Source: Halomonas dongshanensis (GTDB lineage Bacteria; Pseudomonadota; Gammaproteobacteria; Pseudomonadales; Halomonadaceae). From it: a stretch of 64,000 nucleotides of DNA. The notes under the pieces are model-generated. The model saw only the letters and a program-made list of their open reading frames with translations. It had not been told where the DNA came from and did no database searches. Positions 10,665 to 19,795 of this stretch are shown one piece after another (position 1 is the stretch's first letter; every line of letters starts with the position of its first letter). Both the position numbers and the translations under genes were made by a program. The stretch spans positions 124,001 to 188,000 of the forward strand of contig NZ_JAJISC010000004.1 of NCBI RefSeq assembly GCF_024790395.1, in the 5' to 3' direction.

Positions 10665-11909
10665 ATGAAACGAGCCATCGTGCTGGTACTCGACTCCTTT
10701 GGTATCGGCGCTGCCGCCGACGCCGAGGCCTTTGGCGATAGCGGCGCCGATACGCTCGGCCACATCGCCGCCGCCTGCGCGCGCGGCGACGCCGATAACG
10801 CCAACCGCCAAGGCCCCCTCAGGCTTCCCAACATGGCGAGCCTGGGCCTGTTCCACGCCCATCGCGATGCCACCGGCAGCGTCGCCGAGGGCGTGGACCT
10901 GCCTGCCACGCTTACCGGCGCCTACGCTCACGCCCAGGAAGTCTCCAGCGGCAAGGATACCCCCTCGGGCCACTGGGAGATCGCCGGTGTTCCGGTACGC
11001 TTCGACTGGGGCTATTTCAGCGATAAAACGGCAAGCTTTCCGCCTGAGCTGCTTGACGCCATCGTCGAGAAGGCCGCGCTGCCGGGCGTGCTGGGCAACT
11101 GCCACGCCTCCGGCACCGAGATCATCGCCCGTCTGGGGGATGAGCACGTCAAAAGCGGTAAACCGATCGTCTACACCTCGGCGGATTCGGTGTTTCAGAT
11201 CGCCGCTCATGAAGAGCACTTCGGTCTCGAGCGCCTTTACGCGCTGTGCGAAACGGTGCGCGAGCTGCTCGAGCCCTATAACATCGGCCGCGTCATCGCC
11301 CGCCCCTTCGTCGGTGACGATGCCACGAGCTTCGCGCGTACCGGCAACCGCCGCGACTACAGCATCGAACCGCCGACCCCGACGGTGCTGCAAAAGCTGC
11401 ACGACGCCGGTGGCGAGGTGGTCTCGATCGGTAAGATCGCCGACATCTATGCCCACTGCGGTATCACCCACAAGGTCAAGGCAAGCGGCCACGATGCGCT
11501 GATGGACGCCACCTTGGCGGAAGTCGCGCGCACCGCCAGCGACAACAGCGAACGCCCGACGCTGATCATGACCAACTTCGTCGACTTCGATTCGGTCTAC
11601 GGTCACCGCCGCGACGTCGCCGGTTACGCCGCCGCGCTCGAACACTTCGATGCGCGTCTGCCCGAGCTTCTCACCGCGCTTGACGATGACGACTTGCTGC
11701 TGCTCACCGCAGATCACGGCTGCGACCCCAGCTGGCACGGCACCGAACACACCCGCGAGTACGTGCCCATCATGGTGCGCGGCGCCGGTTTCGCTCCTGG
11801 CCCGCTTGGCCATCGCGAGACCTTCGCCGATATCGGCCAGACGCTGGCGAGCTACTTTGACCTGAACGCCATGGACGACGGCAAAAGCTTCTTGCCCAGC
11901 GCTGCCTAA
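10665..11909 (+). CDS. deoB: Phosphopentomutase
   Basis: Converts (deoxy)ribose-1-phosphate to the 5-phosphate, linking the phosphorylases to DeoC. It belongs to the alkaline phosphatase superfamily; 414 residues against about 407 in E. coli. Metal-site motifs [11 protein letters not shown] at the N-terminus and [10 protein letters not shown]...TREYVP near the C-terminus are intact. GGGAGG precedes the ATG at 10665. Confidence 0.95.
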   Translation: MKRAIVLVLDSFGIGAAADAEAFGDSGADTLGHIAAACARGDADNANRQGPLRLPNMASLGLFHAHRDATGSVAEGVDLPATLTGAYAHAQEVSSGKDTPSGHWEIAGVPVRFDWGYFSDKTASFPPELLDAIVEKAALPGVLGNCHASGTEIIARLGDEHVKSGKPIVYTSADSVFQIAAHEEHFGLERLYALCETVRELLEPYNIGRVIARPFVGDDATSFARTGNRRDYSIEPPTPTVLQKLHDAGGEVVSIGKIADIYAHCGITHKVKASGHDALMDATLAEVARTASDNSERPTLIMTNFVDFDSVYGHRRDVAGYAAALEHFDARLPELLTALDDDDLLLLTADHGCDPSWHGTEHTREYVPIMVRGAGFAPGPLGHRETFADIGQTLASYFDLNAMDDGKSFLPSAA

Positions 11910-11979
11910 CCGCTAACCTGACTATCGCCGCTCCACCCGCCGCCCCATTAGGGCGGCCCAAATACGAGGAGAGCCAGAG

Positions 11980-12705
11980 ATGGCCACACCGCATATCAAC
12001 GCCGCCAAGGGCGATTTCGCCGATACCGTTCTGATGCCGGGCGACCCGCTGCGCGCCAAGTACATCGCCGACACCTATCTTGAGGACGTGCGTCAGGTCA
12101 ACGACGTGCGCAATATGTTCGGCTACACCGGCCACTACAAGGGCCGCGAAATATCGGTGATGGGCCATGGCATGGGCATTCCGTCGGTCTCCATCTACGC
12201 CAAGGAGTTGATCACCGACTACGACGTCAAGACGCTGATCCGCGTGGGCTCCTGCGGGGCGGTGCGCGATGACGTCAACGTGCGTGATGTGGTCATCGGT
12301 ATGGGCGCCAGCACCGACTCGAAGGTCAACCGCATGCGCTTCAACGACCACGACTTTGCCGCCATCGCCGACTTCGACCTCGCCTTCCACGCCGTGGCAG
12401 CGGCCAAGGCGCAGAAGGTGCCGGTCAAAGTAGGCAACATCTTCTCAGCGGATCTGTTTTACAACCCGCAAACCGAGATGACCGAGCTGATGAAGCGCTA
12501 CGGTATCGTCGGCGTCGAGATGGAAGCCGCCGGTTTGTACGGTGTGGCTGCCGAGTTCGGCGCGCGTGCGCTGACCATCTGCACCGTGTCTGACCACATC
12601 CTCAAAGGCGACTCGCTCTCAAGCGCCGACCGCCAAACCACCTTCAACGACATGATGACCATCGCGCTAGACACCGTGCTGCGCGACGATGCGGCCAACG
12701 CTTGA
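11980..12705 (+). CDS. deoD: Purine nucleoside phosphorylase, DeoD type
   Basis: Phosphorolysis of purine (deoxy)nucleosides. The 241 residues are collinear with the hexameric bacterial enzyme (239 in E. coli): MATPHINA start, [20 protein letters not shown], and the catalytic-end motif TVSDHI. Fourth enzyme of the deo operon. Confidence 0.95.
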   Translation: MATPHINAAKGDFADTVLMPGDPLRAKYIADTYLEDVRQVNDVRNMFGYTGHYKGREISVMGHGMGIPSVSIYAKELITDYDVKTLIRVGSCGAVRDDVNVRDVVIGMGASTDSKVNRMRFNDHDFAAIADFDLAFHAVAAAKAQKVPVKVGNIFSADLFYNPQTEMTELMKRYGIVGVEMEAAGLYGVAAEFGARALTICTVSDHILKGDSLSSADRQTTFNDMMTIALDTVLRDDAANA

Positions 12706-12732
12706 GCGCGAGCTAACTAAGAGGACAACGCC

Positions 12733-13140
12733 ATGAGCCAAGCGGATCAGGTACTGGTCGACACCCTGTTGACCACCTTGGGCAAGGCCTACGTGCCCTA
12801 CTCCGATCATCCGGTCGCCTCCATCATGGAGACCCCGGACGGCAGCCAGTTCGTTGGCTGCAACGTCGAGGTGGCCCACTACAAAGGGCTCTGCGCCGAA
12901 GCCTCGGCAATTGCCGCCATGGTGACCGCTGGCCAACGCGAGTTGAGCAAGGTCTACGTCATGGGACCCGGCGAGCACCTGTGCACGCCCTGCGGCGACT
13001 GCCGCCAGCGCATTCGCGAGTTCGCCACGCCCGAGACACGAATTTTCGTTCTCTCGCACCAAGGCGAGGTGCTCAAGGAGTACACTATGGCCTCCCTTCT
13101 GCCTGATGCCTTCGGGCCGGAGAATCTGCCCAAGCGCTAA
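12733..13140 (+). CDS. cdd: Cytidine deaminase (short, tetrameric type)
   Basis: Deaminates cytidine and deoxycytidine to uridine and deoxyuridine, feeding DeoA. At 135 residues it is the short homotetrameric form, not the two-domain E. coli form. Zinc ligands and the catalytic Glu are in LCAEASAIAAM and CTPCGDCRQRI. It has AGAGGA upstream and lies in the deo operon. Confidence 0.95.
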   Translation: MSQADQVLVDTLLTTLGKAYVPYSDHPVASIMETPDGSQFVGCNVEVAHYKGLCAEASAIAAMVTAGQRELSKVYVMGPGEHLCTPCGDCRQRIREFATPETRIFVLSHQGEVLKEYTMASLLPDAFGPENLPKR

Positions 13141-13185
13141 TCGTCCTCTAGCCGCTTCGGCTTCAAAGAACACAAGGAGAACGCC

Positions 13186-14313
13186 ATGGCGGCGCTACTG
13201 CCCGACGTCGACCCTAACGGTCTGCTCGAATACTCGGTGGTCTATACCGACCGTTCGCTGAATCACATGTCCCAGCGCTTCCAGCAGGTGATGCGCGACA
13301 TCTCCACCACGCTGAAAGAGGTGTACAACGCCCACGCCACGGCGATCGTGCCCGGCAGCGGCACCTTCGGCATGGAATCGGTGGCGCGTCAGTTCGCTCT
13401 CGATCAGAAGGTGATGGTGATTCGTAACGGCTGGTTCAGCTACCGCTGGACCCAGATCATCGAGATGGGCCGCCTGACGCCGGACCACACCGCGCTCAAG
13501 GCGCGTCGTGAAGAGCCCGCTGACGCCACCGCGCCCTTCGCGCCGGTACCTGCCAGCGAAGTGGCCGCCCGCATTCGCGCCGAAAAGCCCGCCGTGGTGT
13601 TCGCCCCACAGGTGGAAACCTCGGCGGGCGTGCTGCTACCCGATGACTACATCCGCGAAGTGGCCAGCGCCACCCGCGAGGTGGGCGGGCTTTTCGTTCT
13701 CGATGCCATCGCCGCAGGCACGCTCTGGGTCGACATGCAGGACCTCAACGTCGATGTGGTGGTGAGCGCACCGCAAAAAGGTTGGAGTGGCCAGCCCTGC
13801 TGCGCCATGGTGATGCTCTCCGAGCGCGCCGTCGAGCGCCTGAACGCGACGCAGAGCAACAGCTTCGCCTGCGATTTGGCCAAGTGGCACGGCATCATGC
13901 AGGCTTATGAAAACGGCGGCCACGCCTACCACGCCACCATGCCCACCGACGCCCTGCGTCACCTGCGCAACATCATGCAGGAGACGCGCGACTACGGCTT
14001 TGCCAAGGTCAAACAGGAGCAGATCGAGCTCGGCACCGCAGTGCGCGCCATGCTCGCGCGCCACGGCTTCAAGAGCGTTGCCGCCGAAGGCTTCGAGGCG
14101 CCGGGCGTGGTGGTCAGCTACACCGCCGATGCGGCCATGGTCGGCAAGCTCGCCCAGGCGGGCGTTCAGGTCGCAGGCGGCGTGCCACTAATGTGCGACG
14201 AAGGTGACGATTTCCAAACCTTCCGCATTGGCCTGTTCGGCCTCGACAAACTGCACCACACCCAGCGCAGCGTCGAGAAGCTGGAAACCGCCCTCGCCGC
14301 GCTCTCAAGCTAA
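13186..14313 (+). CDS. Class V aminotransferase (alanine/serine-glyoxylate type)
   Basis: PLP-dependent fold-type I enzyme of 375 residues resembling alanine-glyoxylate and serine-pyruvate aminotransferases. Visible are PGSGTFGMESV, the PLP Asp in FVLDAIAAG, the Schiff-base lysine in SAPQKGWSG, and YHATMPTDALRHL. It is the last gene before a strong terminator and only 45 bp after cdd, so it is probably cotranscribed with the deo genes. No step of standard deoxynucleoside breakdown needs it. The substrate is unknown; purine-derived glyoxylate metabolism is one guess. Confidence 0.85.
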   Translation: MAALLPDVDPNGLLEYSVVYTDRSLNHMSQRFQQVMRDISTTLKEVYNAHATAIVPGSGTFGMESVARQFALDQKVMVIRNGWFSYRWTQIIEMGRLTPDHTALKARREEPADATAPFAPVPASEVAARIRAEKPAVVFAPQVETSAGVLLPDDYIREVASATREVGGLFVLDAIAAGTLWVDMQDLNVDVVVSAPQKGWSGQPCCAMVMLSERAVERLNATQSNSFACDLAKWHGIMQAYENGGHAYHATMPTDALRHLRNIMQETRDYGFAKVKQEQIELGTAVRAMLARHGFKSVAAEGFEAPGVVVSYTADAAMVGKLAQAGVQVAGGVPLMCDEGDDFQTFRIGLFGLDKLHHTQRSVEKLETALAALSS

Positions 14314-14343
14314 ATAGCGTAAAGCATCTGGTAGCATCGAACT

Positions 14344-14374
14344 CGCCCGCAGGGATTTCCCCGCGGGCGTTTTT
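14344..14374 (+). terminator. Rho-independent terminator of the deo operon
   Basis: CGCCCGC...GCGGGCG stem extended by GGG/CCC with one mismatch around ATTT, followed by five T (14370-14374). It lies 30 bp after the aminotransferase stop. Confidence 0.85.
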
Positions 14375-14385
14375 GTTCCGCCGCG

Positions 14386-15840
14386 TTAGGGCGTCTTCGT
14401 TTCAATCTTCTCGACGTCGACGATGCCCGAGCGGCTGACGACCACTTTCCAGCGCGCAAGATGCGGGGTATCTTCGCTGCCAGTTTCGCGAATCACGAGG
14501 TTGAACAGGTGGCGACGCTCGACGCCTTCGCGCACGGCCTGGCCCTCCTTGAGGCGGTAGATGTGGTGCTTGCCTTTGCTCATCAGCCGCGTAAGCAGGG
14601 AGAGATCGAGCGTTAGCGTCTCACGGGTATGTTCGTAGCCGCTGAGAAAGCGCGTGGGCGACATTCGCGAACTCGAACGGTAGTGCAGCACCACCTCTTC
14701 GCGCTGGGCCACGGTGCGGTGGCGAAGCTTTTGAATGTCTGCGGGCAGCGCGGCGTAGCGCTTGTACTCGAACCATTCGAGCTGACGGCCGACCATCACC
14801 TTGCGGGTAGGGTCTTCGTACTGGCGCCGCCATTTGGGCCGCCCTTTGCGCAGCCAGCGCCATAGGGTGTTGCGCAGATCATCCTTGAACACCTCGCGCA
14901 TGGCGTAGAGCAGCGCCATGGCCAGCACGAAGATGGCGGTGACGTCGCCCACCACCTGGCGCAAGCGCAAAACGCCCAAGGTAACGAAGGTCATCACCAC
15001 GGCGGTAGCCAGGGCCTTGACCGCTTTTTGCTCCATGTTGCCAAGCTCTAGCGACTCCTGCTTCAAGGTGATGGGGTATTCGATCAGCCGCCGCAAAAGA
15101 CGCATCTTGTTGGACATGCGTGTGGGGTCGGCCATGACCCGGGCAGCGTTGTACTGGCGCTCGCGGCGGTACTCGGTTTCGCGCTCGCAGACCTCGATGA
15201 AGCGCTTACGCTCGGCGTTGAAGGTGTCGCCACGAGGCAGATGCGCCACCAGCGCAAGTAGCTGCTGCTCGGTGAACCAGGAGAGGTAGTTGTCGATATT
15301 GGCGAAGTATTTATACAGCGACTCGTCGCTGGGCTCGTTGCGCCTAAGGCGCTTGAGGATCCCTTCGCTGAGCTCGCTCATCTCCTCTAGCTGGGTGTGC
15401 AGCGCGGCGATTTTTTCGTTCTCCTCATCGCTGAACTCCTCGCTGCGCTCGGAGCGCAGCAAGCGCGCATCAGCAAGAATTGCTTGGGTCGTATGCTCCA
15501 AACCGATCACGTACTGGTAGGCGTAGAGGCTCAGGCTCAGGCGGTAGGAGTCGCTGCCCAGGCGGTTACGGCTGGCCAGACGGCTATGCACCAGCGGCAG
15601 ATGGTACTGGTCGCTGTAGTAGGTGCGGGTGACGTGCAGCGCACTGTGAAAAAACGCCTCTTCCGAGATGAGATGGGTACTCAGCCCAAGCTCTCCGGGC
15701 ACGAAGAGATAGACATCCATCGTATGCGACGTCTCCTCCTTCAACCGCCGGGTCAACCGCAGTTGGACACTGTTCTTGCGCTCGACGTTGATCAAGGCCT
15801 CGTCTTCCTCCTTGCCATCCTTGGGGGCACGGGCGACCAT
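14386..15840 (-). CDS. Uncharacterised two-helix membrane protein
   Basis: I do not recognise this 484-residue protein. It has a soluble N-terminal part (about 1-270) with charged, probably coiled segments near 125-170 and 205-240, two hydrophobic helices at about 276-291 and 299-316, and a basic C-terminal domain (320-484) rich in Arg and Tyr. The start ATG at 15838-15840 gives MVARAPKDG; Met41 (MDVYLFVPG) is an alternative. It is divergent from the J-domain gene with 50 bp between, and convergent with the deo operon terminator. Hydropathy suggests both large domains face the cytoplasm. Confidence 0.75.
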   Translation of the reverse strand: MVARAPKDGKEEDEALINVERKNSVQLRLTRRLKEETSHTMDVYLFVPGELGLSTHLISEEAFFHSALHVTRTYYSDQYHLPLVHSRLASRNRLGSDSYRLSLSLYAYQYVIGLEHTTQAILADARLLRSERSEEFSDEENEKIAALHTQLEEMSELSEGILKRLRRNEPSDESLYKYFANIDNYLSWFTEQQLLALVAHLPRGDTFNAERKRFIEVCERETEYRRERQYNAARVMADPTRMSNKMRLLRRLIEYPITLKQESLELGNMEQKAVKALATAVVMTFVTLGVLRLRQVVGDVTAIFVLAMALLYAMREVFKDDLRNTLWRWLRKGRPKWRRQYEDPTRKVMVGRQLEWFEYKRYAALPADIQKLRHRTVAQREEVVLHYRSSSRMSPTRFLSGYEHTRETLTLDLSLLTRLMSKGKHHIYRLKEGQAVREGVERRHLFNLVIRETGSEDTPHLARWKVVVSRSGIVDVEKIETKTP

Positions 15841-15890
15841 TGCCCGTCTCTGTTTACGCTCATCGTCTTCTCCATGCTGGGAGCCAGGGA

Positions 15891-16814
15891 ATGCCCGCTG
15901 CCCCATTTTCCGCCTTCGAACGCATACTGCTGCAAAGCCGTAGCCCCGTGGACTCGGCTGTGCTGCTGTTGCTGGCCTGGGTGCTGGCACATCGTCAGCA
16001 CGTCTCCGAAGGCCAAAGGCGTCGGCGCCTGGCGCAGGTCAGCGCCGATTTTCGCCACGGCCATACGCTGAGCCCGGTCATGCAGATCGCCCGCGAGGCA
16101 AATCTAGACGCCATCCAGCTCGCCGCTGAAATCGTTCGCGCCAAGTGCTCTGCCAAGCGCTGCTTGGGGATTTTGCATCAGGCCATCGCCGTGGCGACCG
16201 ACGACGGTGAGCTATCGCTTGCCAACCACTATATCCTGCGCTTTCTCGCCGATCTTCTCAGCGTAGCGCCGATGACCTTTACTGCCCTCTTTCTGCAGCT
16301 GACCGGCCAGGCATTGAAGGCGCCGGACGACCCGAGCCAGGAGCGCTACTGGCGCCGCCTAGACCCTGCCAAGTACTATGCCAAGTACTATGCCCACAAG
16401 GCCGAAGAAGAGGCGCGCGCCCAGCGCGAGCGAGCCGAGAGCGACGCCGCGAAGGCCCGAGAGAAGCGCCAGCAGGAGCAGGCTAAGGCCCAAGAGCGCG
16501 AAGAGCAGCGCCGCCGTGAAGAGCAGCAGCGGCGAGACGAAGAGCAGGCGCGTCGGCGCTCTTCTCATCAAAGCCGCGATCACCGCCGCCAGGAGCAATC
16601 ACGGCCAGCGCCCGACCGTACCACTCGGGCGCTGGCCGTGCTCGGGCTCACGCCAGGCGTGAGCAAGCAGGAGGTGCGCCAGGCCTACCGCCGCCTGGCG
16701 CAGTCGAACCATCCTGACCGCTTTTACGCGGCAAGCGAGCATCAGGTAGCGCTTGCGTCGGCGCGCTTTCAGCGCATCAAGAGCGCCTACGACTATCTTA
16801 TGCAGACACTTTGA
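15891..16814 (+). CDS. TerB-like/J-domain co-chaperone (DjlA-like)
   Basis: 307 residues in three parts. The N-terminal helical region (about 5-130) resembles the TerB-type domain of DjlA. A highly charged Arg/Glu/Gln linker follows (about 165-240, predicted coiled coil). A C-terminal J domain (about 245-307) has the DnaK-stimulating HPD in SNHPDRF. Unlike DjlA there is no N-terminal membrane helix. A 12-bp perfect tandem duplication at 16368-16391 gives AKYYAKYY before the linker. Start chosen at 15891 (MPAAPFSAFERIL); an upstream TTG is less likely. Followed 24 bp later by a probable partner gene. Confidence 0.8.
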   Translation: MPAAPFSAFERILLQSRSPVDSAVLLLLAWVLAHRQHVSEGQRRRRLAQVSADFRHGHTLSPVMQIAREANLDAIQLAAEIVRAKCSAKRCLGILHQAIAVATDDGELSLANHYILRFLADLLSVAPMTFTALFLQLTGQALKAPDDPSQERYWRRLDPAKYYAKYYAHKAEEEARAQRERAESDAAKAREKRQQEQAKAQEREEQRRREEQQRRDEEQARRRSSHQSRDHRRQEQSRPAPDRTTRALAVLGLTPGVSKQEVRQAYRRLAQSNHPDRFYAASEHQVALASARFQRIKSAYDYLMQTL

Positions 16815-16838
16815 CCGCCCTACTCTCAGGAAGCTGCC

Positions 16839-17270
16839 ATGCGCGATCTCTACCGCCGCCTTGCCCTCAGCCCCAACGCCGACGACGCAGCCCTGCGCGA
16901 GGCACTGGCGCGCTGTCCCAATAGCGCGCTTCGCCGCGACGCCGAGGCAACGCTTTCCATTCCCGCGCACCGCGAGCGCTTCGATGTCCTGCACGCCACG
17001 GTAAGCGATGTCGGGCAACTGCGCGCGCGCCTTGGGCTCGTCCACGGCGCCCATTGGCAGGGCGACGTGGCCAATGATTTTTCACCGCCTCCCGATAGCG
17101 TGCGCTCGCGCCACGATGCGCTCTTCGCGCGGCTCGACGAGGCGGTGACGCTCTACAACCGCTGGCAGCGCTTGCGCGGCCCTTGGCTACTCATCGCCAT
17201 CGCCGTTTTGGCGGCTGGCGTAGGCCTCGTGCTGGGGCTCGCCCTGGGCTTGCGGCTGCCTGCGCCCTGA
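16839..17270 (+). CDS. Small protein with degenerate J-like domain and C-terminal membrane anchor
   Basis: 143 residues. The first 70 have the spacing of a J domain (DLYRRLALSPNADDAALREAL, then RDAEATL, RERFDVLH), but the HPD loop is missing. A hydrophobic C-terminal helix (about 118-140) would anchor it in the inner membrane. It follows the J-domain gene by 24 bp and is probably cotranscribed. Its last 84 bp overlap, antisense, the end of the MscS-type gene. The J-domain likeness is my reading of the pattern, not a search result. Confidence 0.65.
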   Translation: MRDLYRRLALSPNADDAALREALARCPNSALRRDAEATLSIPAHRERFDVLHATVSDVGQLRARLGLVHGAHWQGDVANDFSPPPDSVRSRHDALFARLDEAVTLYNRWQRLRGPWLLIAIAVLAAGVGLVLGLALGLRLPAP

Positions 17271-19673
17271 CGCCGCCTGGGTATGGCGTTTATCCATCAT
17301 TCGCTCGGCGGGTGTAGGCCTTGGTGCCGGGCGCGGCGGCTCGGGCGAGTGCTCACCGGGCGCGCTCTGGGCGTCGCTACCCGCGTTATTGGGCGCCAGA
17401 TCGAAGTCGCTGCCGCTGTTTTCGCCGCGCCGGGTTTCGGAGCTTGCTTCCATACTGACGCTCAAACGCGGCACGCCAAGGTCGATCTCTTGAGCTTCCA
17501 TGCGCTGTTTGAGCAGCAGGTTGAACGCCCGCGAGACGTCCCACTGCATCTCTGGCGCTGTGCGAAAGCGCATCCGCAAAATCGGGCAGCCATCCTCGAA
17601 GGACTGAATGCCCTGCATCTCGAGCGGCGACCAGATGTAGTGGCGCATCATCGGGTCCTTGCGCAGCTCCTGGGCGGTCTCCTGCATCAGCGTGATGGCA
17701 TCGTCAATCTTCATGCTGTAAGGGATACGAATACGCATCAGGGCGATACCGAACTGGCGCGACATGTTGTGGATCGAATCGATGCGGCTGAAGGTGATGA
17801 TGTGCAGCACGCCATCGAGATCGCGCAGGCGCACGGTGCGCAGCGTCAGTCCCTCGACCGTGCCCATGTGGTTATTGATCTGCACGAAGTCGTCCACCGC
17901 CAAGGAGTCCTCGATGAGGATGAAGATGCCGGTGATCAAATCCTGCACCAGCGTCTGGGCACCGAAACCGATGGCCAGACCGATCACCCCGGCACCGGCC
18001 AGCAGCGGCGTGACGTTGACGCCCAAGTTGGCAAGCCCCGCGATACCGGCAATGATCAAAATGGCGACGAAGATGACGTTACGAATCATCGGCGTGATGG
18101 TCTGGGCGCGCGCCTGGTTGACCCGCCGCCCGCGTGAGCGCGTCGATGAGGTAAGCGCGCGCTGCAGCGCCGTATCGGCAAAGATCCACACCAGCCAAGC
18201 AAACAGCACGGTGCCGCCCAGGCTGACCAGCGCCTGCCCGATGCGCGCGCTAGCAACTCCTTCATGACCGATGCCGAACAGCGACCCGCCCCACACCTGC
18301 ATCGAGAGCTCGGCAAACAACAGCCAGGTGAACATATAGGTAAGGACGAAACCAAAGCGCTCCAGACGCTTACGGTACTGGCTGAAGCGGTGGCGGTGGC
18401 GCCGCTTGGTCAACCGCTCGGCCTGACGGCGCAGGAGCCCAGTCAGCACCAGGGTCAAGATCAGCAGGCTGGCGGAGACGATCGAGCGCGCAAGCGCAGT
18501 GCCCACGTCGCCCACGGTAATGAAGATCGCCAGGAGCGAGCCGCCAACGATCAACAATGCCGGAACGTGCCACATGCCCCCCAGGGTGCGCGCCATTTCG
18601 GTGGCGGTGTTGGCATCGCGCCGCTGAGGATAGGGCCGGTTGGTGATCAGATGACGCACCGGGCGCTTGAAGCGCACGATGAAGCGAATCGACAGCAGCG
18701 CCGCCAACATGTTGGCGACCACCGACACGAGCCCCGCCGTCTCTACGCCTAAGAGCTCGATCAGCCGGGTGGAGTTGACCGCATCGCCCAAGGCGATCAA
18801 GGCGCCGATGACGAACAGCGTACGCAGCGCCTGCTGGTGCAACAGCTGCACGGCGGTGAAGCGGTGCCCCCGGCTAAAGAAGGCGGTGACGGTCTCGAAG
18901 ACCACCGACAGCGCCCGGCCGCACAGGCACACGTAGGCTATGACCAAGACCAGCGCCCGCCCGGGGTTGGAGGTAAGCAATTGAGCAATGCCCAGCGTCA
19001 GCGCAAAGGCCAGCGTCCAGGGCAGCATACGGCGCAAAAAGTGCGCGGCCAGCAGCCACGCCTTGGGGTCACGGGGCAAGTCCAGCGGCCAGCCACGCCG
19101 CTTGGCAAGAAGACGGCCGGCGGCGACCATGATCACCAAAAGCCCAATCCAGATAGCGCCGAGCACGGCAGCATCGGCGATGGCATGCAGCACCGCGCCT
19201 TGGGCGGCATCGTCGCTCAGCGCACGCAGTTCGTCGCCAGCCTGATGGAGCTGGCGAGACCACTCGTCCAGCGGTGAGCCACCGCCCTGAGCCTGCTCGC
19301 CAAGATCGGTGAAAGTATCCGCCAGCGCACCCAGCAGGCCCTGGCGGCCGATCGTCTCGTCCTGGGTGGCATCGGCGCTCACCTGCAGCTCTTTCAATGC
19401 GTCGACGAGTTCGGTGCGACGCTCTTCGTTTTCGAGCATGGCGATGACGTCGGCAAGCGAGCGCTGAAAGTCGTCACCGCTGACCTCGGCGCTCTCGTCG
19501 CTACTATCGCTGCCCGTCAGGCTCGGCAGCGGGATCGACTGCGCCTGCGCCGTCAGCGAAAACACAAGGCTCGCCAACGCCGTTATGACCAGCCCTACGA
19601 GTATGACCGAACCTCTCCTCCATGCGCTCCAGACGCTACGCTCGCCTGTTCTGCCCCTCCACTGCTGTTGCAC
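17187..19673 (-). CDS. Mechanosensitive channel, large MscS family (YbiO-like)
   Basis: 828 residues: signal peptide (cleavage after about TAQAQS), a periplasmic alpha-helical region (50-160), many membrane helices (165-550), then the MscS core. The pore helix is at about 552-580 (LLAGAGVIGLAIGFGAQTL), followed by the beta domain and a cytoplasmic domain to about 745. A Pro/Arg/Gln-rich disordered tail ends the protein. It should release solutes on hypo-osmotic shock, a need for halophiles. The longest frame starts with GTG at 19671-19673; no ATG occurs before residue 79, so a GTG or TTG start is required. Confidence 0.88.
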   Translation of the reverse strand: MQQQWRGRTGERSVWSAWRRGSVILVGLVITALASLVFSLTAQAQSIPLPSLTGSDSSDESAEVSGDDFQRSLADVIAMLENEERRTELVDALKELQVSADATQDETIGRQGLLGALADTFTDLGEQAQGGGSPLDEWSRQLHQAGDELRALSDDAAQGAVLHAIADAAVLGAIWIGLLVIMVAAGRLLAKRRGWPLDLPRDPKAWLLAAHFLRRMLPWTLAFALTLGIAQLLTSNPGRALVLVIAYVCLCGRALSVVFETVTAFFSRGHRFTAVQLLHQQALRTLFVIGALIALGDAVNSTRLIELLGVETAGLVSVVANMLAALLSIRFIVRFKRPVRHLITNRPYPQRRDANTATEMARTLGGMWHVPALLIVGGSLLAIFITVGDVGTALARSIVSASLLILTLVLTGLLRRQAERLTKRRHRHRFSQYRKRLERFGFVLTYMFTWLLFAELSMQVWGGSLFGIGHEGVASARIGQALVSLGGTVLFAWLVWIFADTALQRALTSSTRSRGRRVNQARAQTITPMIRNVIFVAILIIAGIAGLANLGVNVTPLLAGAGVIGLAIGFGAQTLVQDLITGIFILIEDSLAVDDFVQINNHMGTVEGLTLRTVRLRDLDGVLHIITFSRIDSIHNMSRQFGIALMRIRIPYSMKIDDAITLMQETAQELRKDPMMRHYIWSPLEMQGIQSFEDGCPILRMRFRTAPEMQWDVSRAFNLLLKQRMEAQEIDLGVPRLSVSMEASSETRRGENSGSDFDLAPNNAGSDAQSAPGEHSPEPPRPAPRPTPAERMMDKRHTQAASGRRQPQAQGEPQHEAYASRQNGDGDE

Positions 19674-19795
19674 GCCTTACTCCTGCCAATGATGAATGTG
19701 CGCAGCGCGGGCCGCGCTACAGGGTCTATCCTCAGTATGGTTGCCTGTCTATGATAGGCGGGTGAGTCCAAACGTTCACCTCACAAGGATTTGAG

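Noticed and set aside
10617..11813. Long minus-strand open frame (398 codons) opposite deoB
   Set aside because: deoB on the plus strand has all catalytic motifs; the opposite frame has no recognisable domain or ribosome site.
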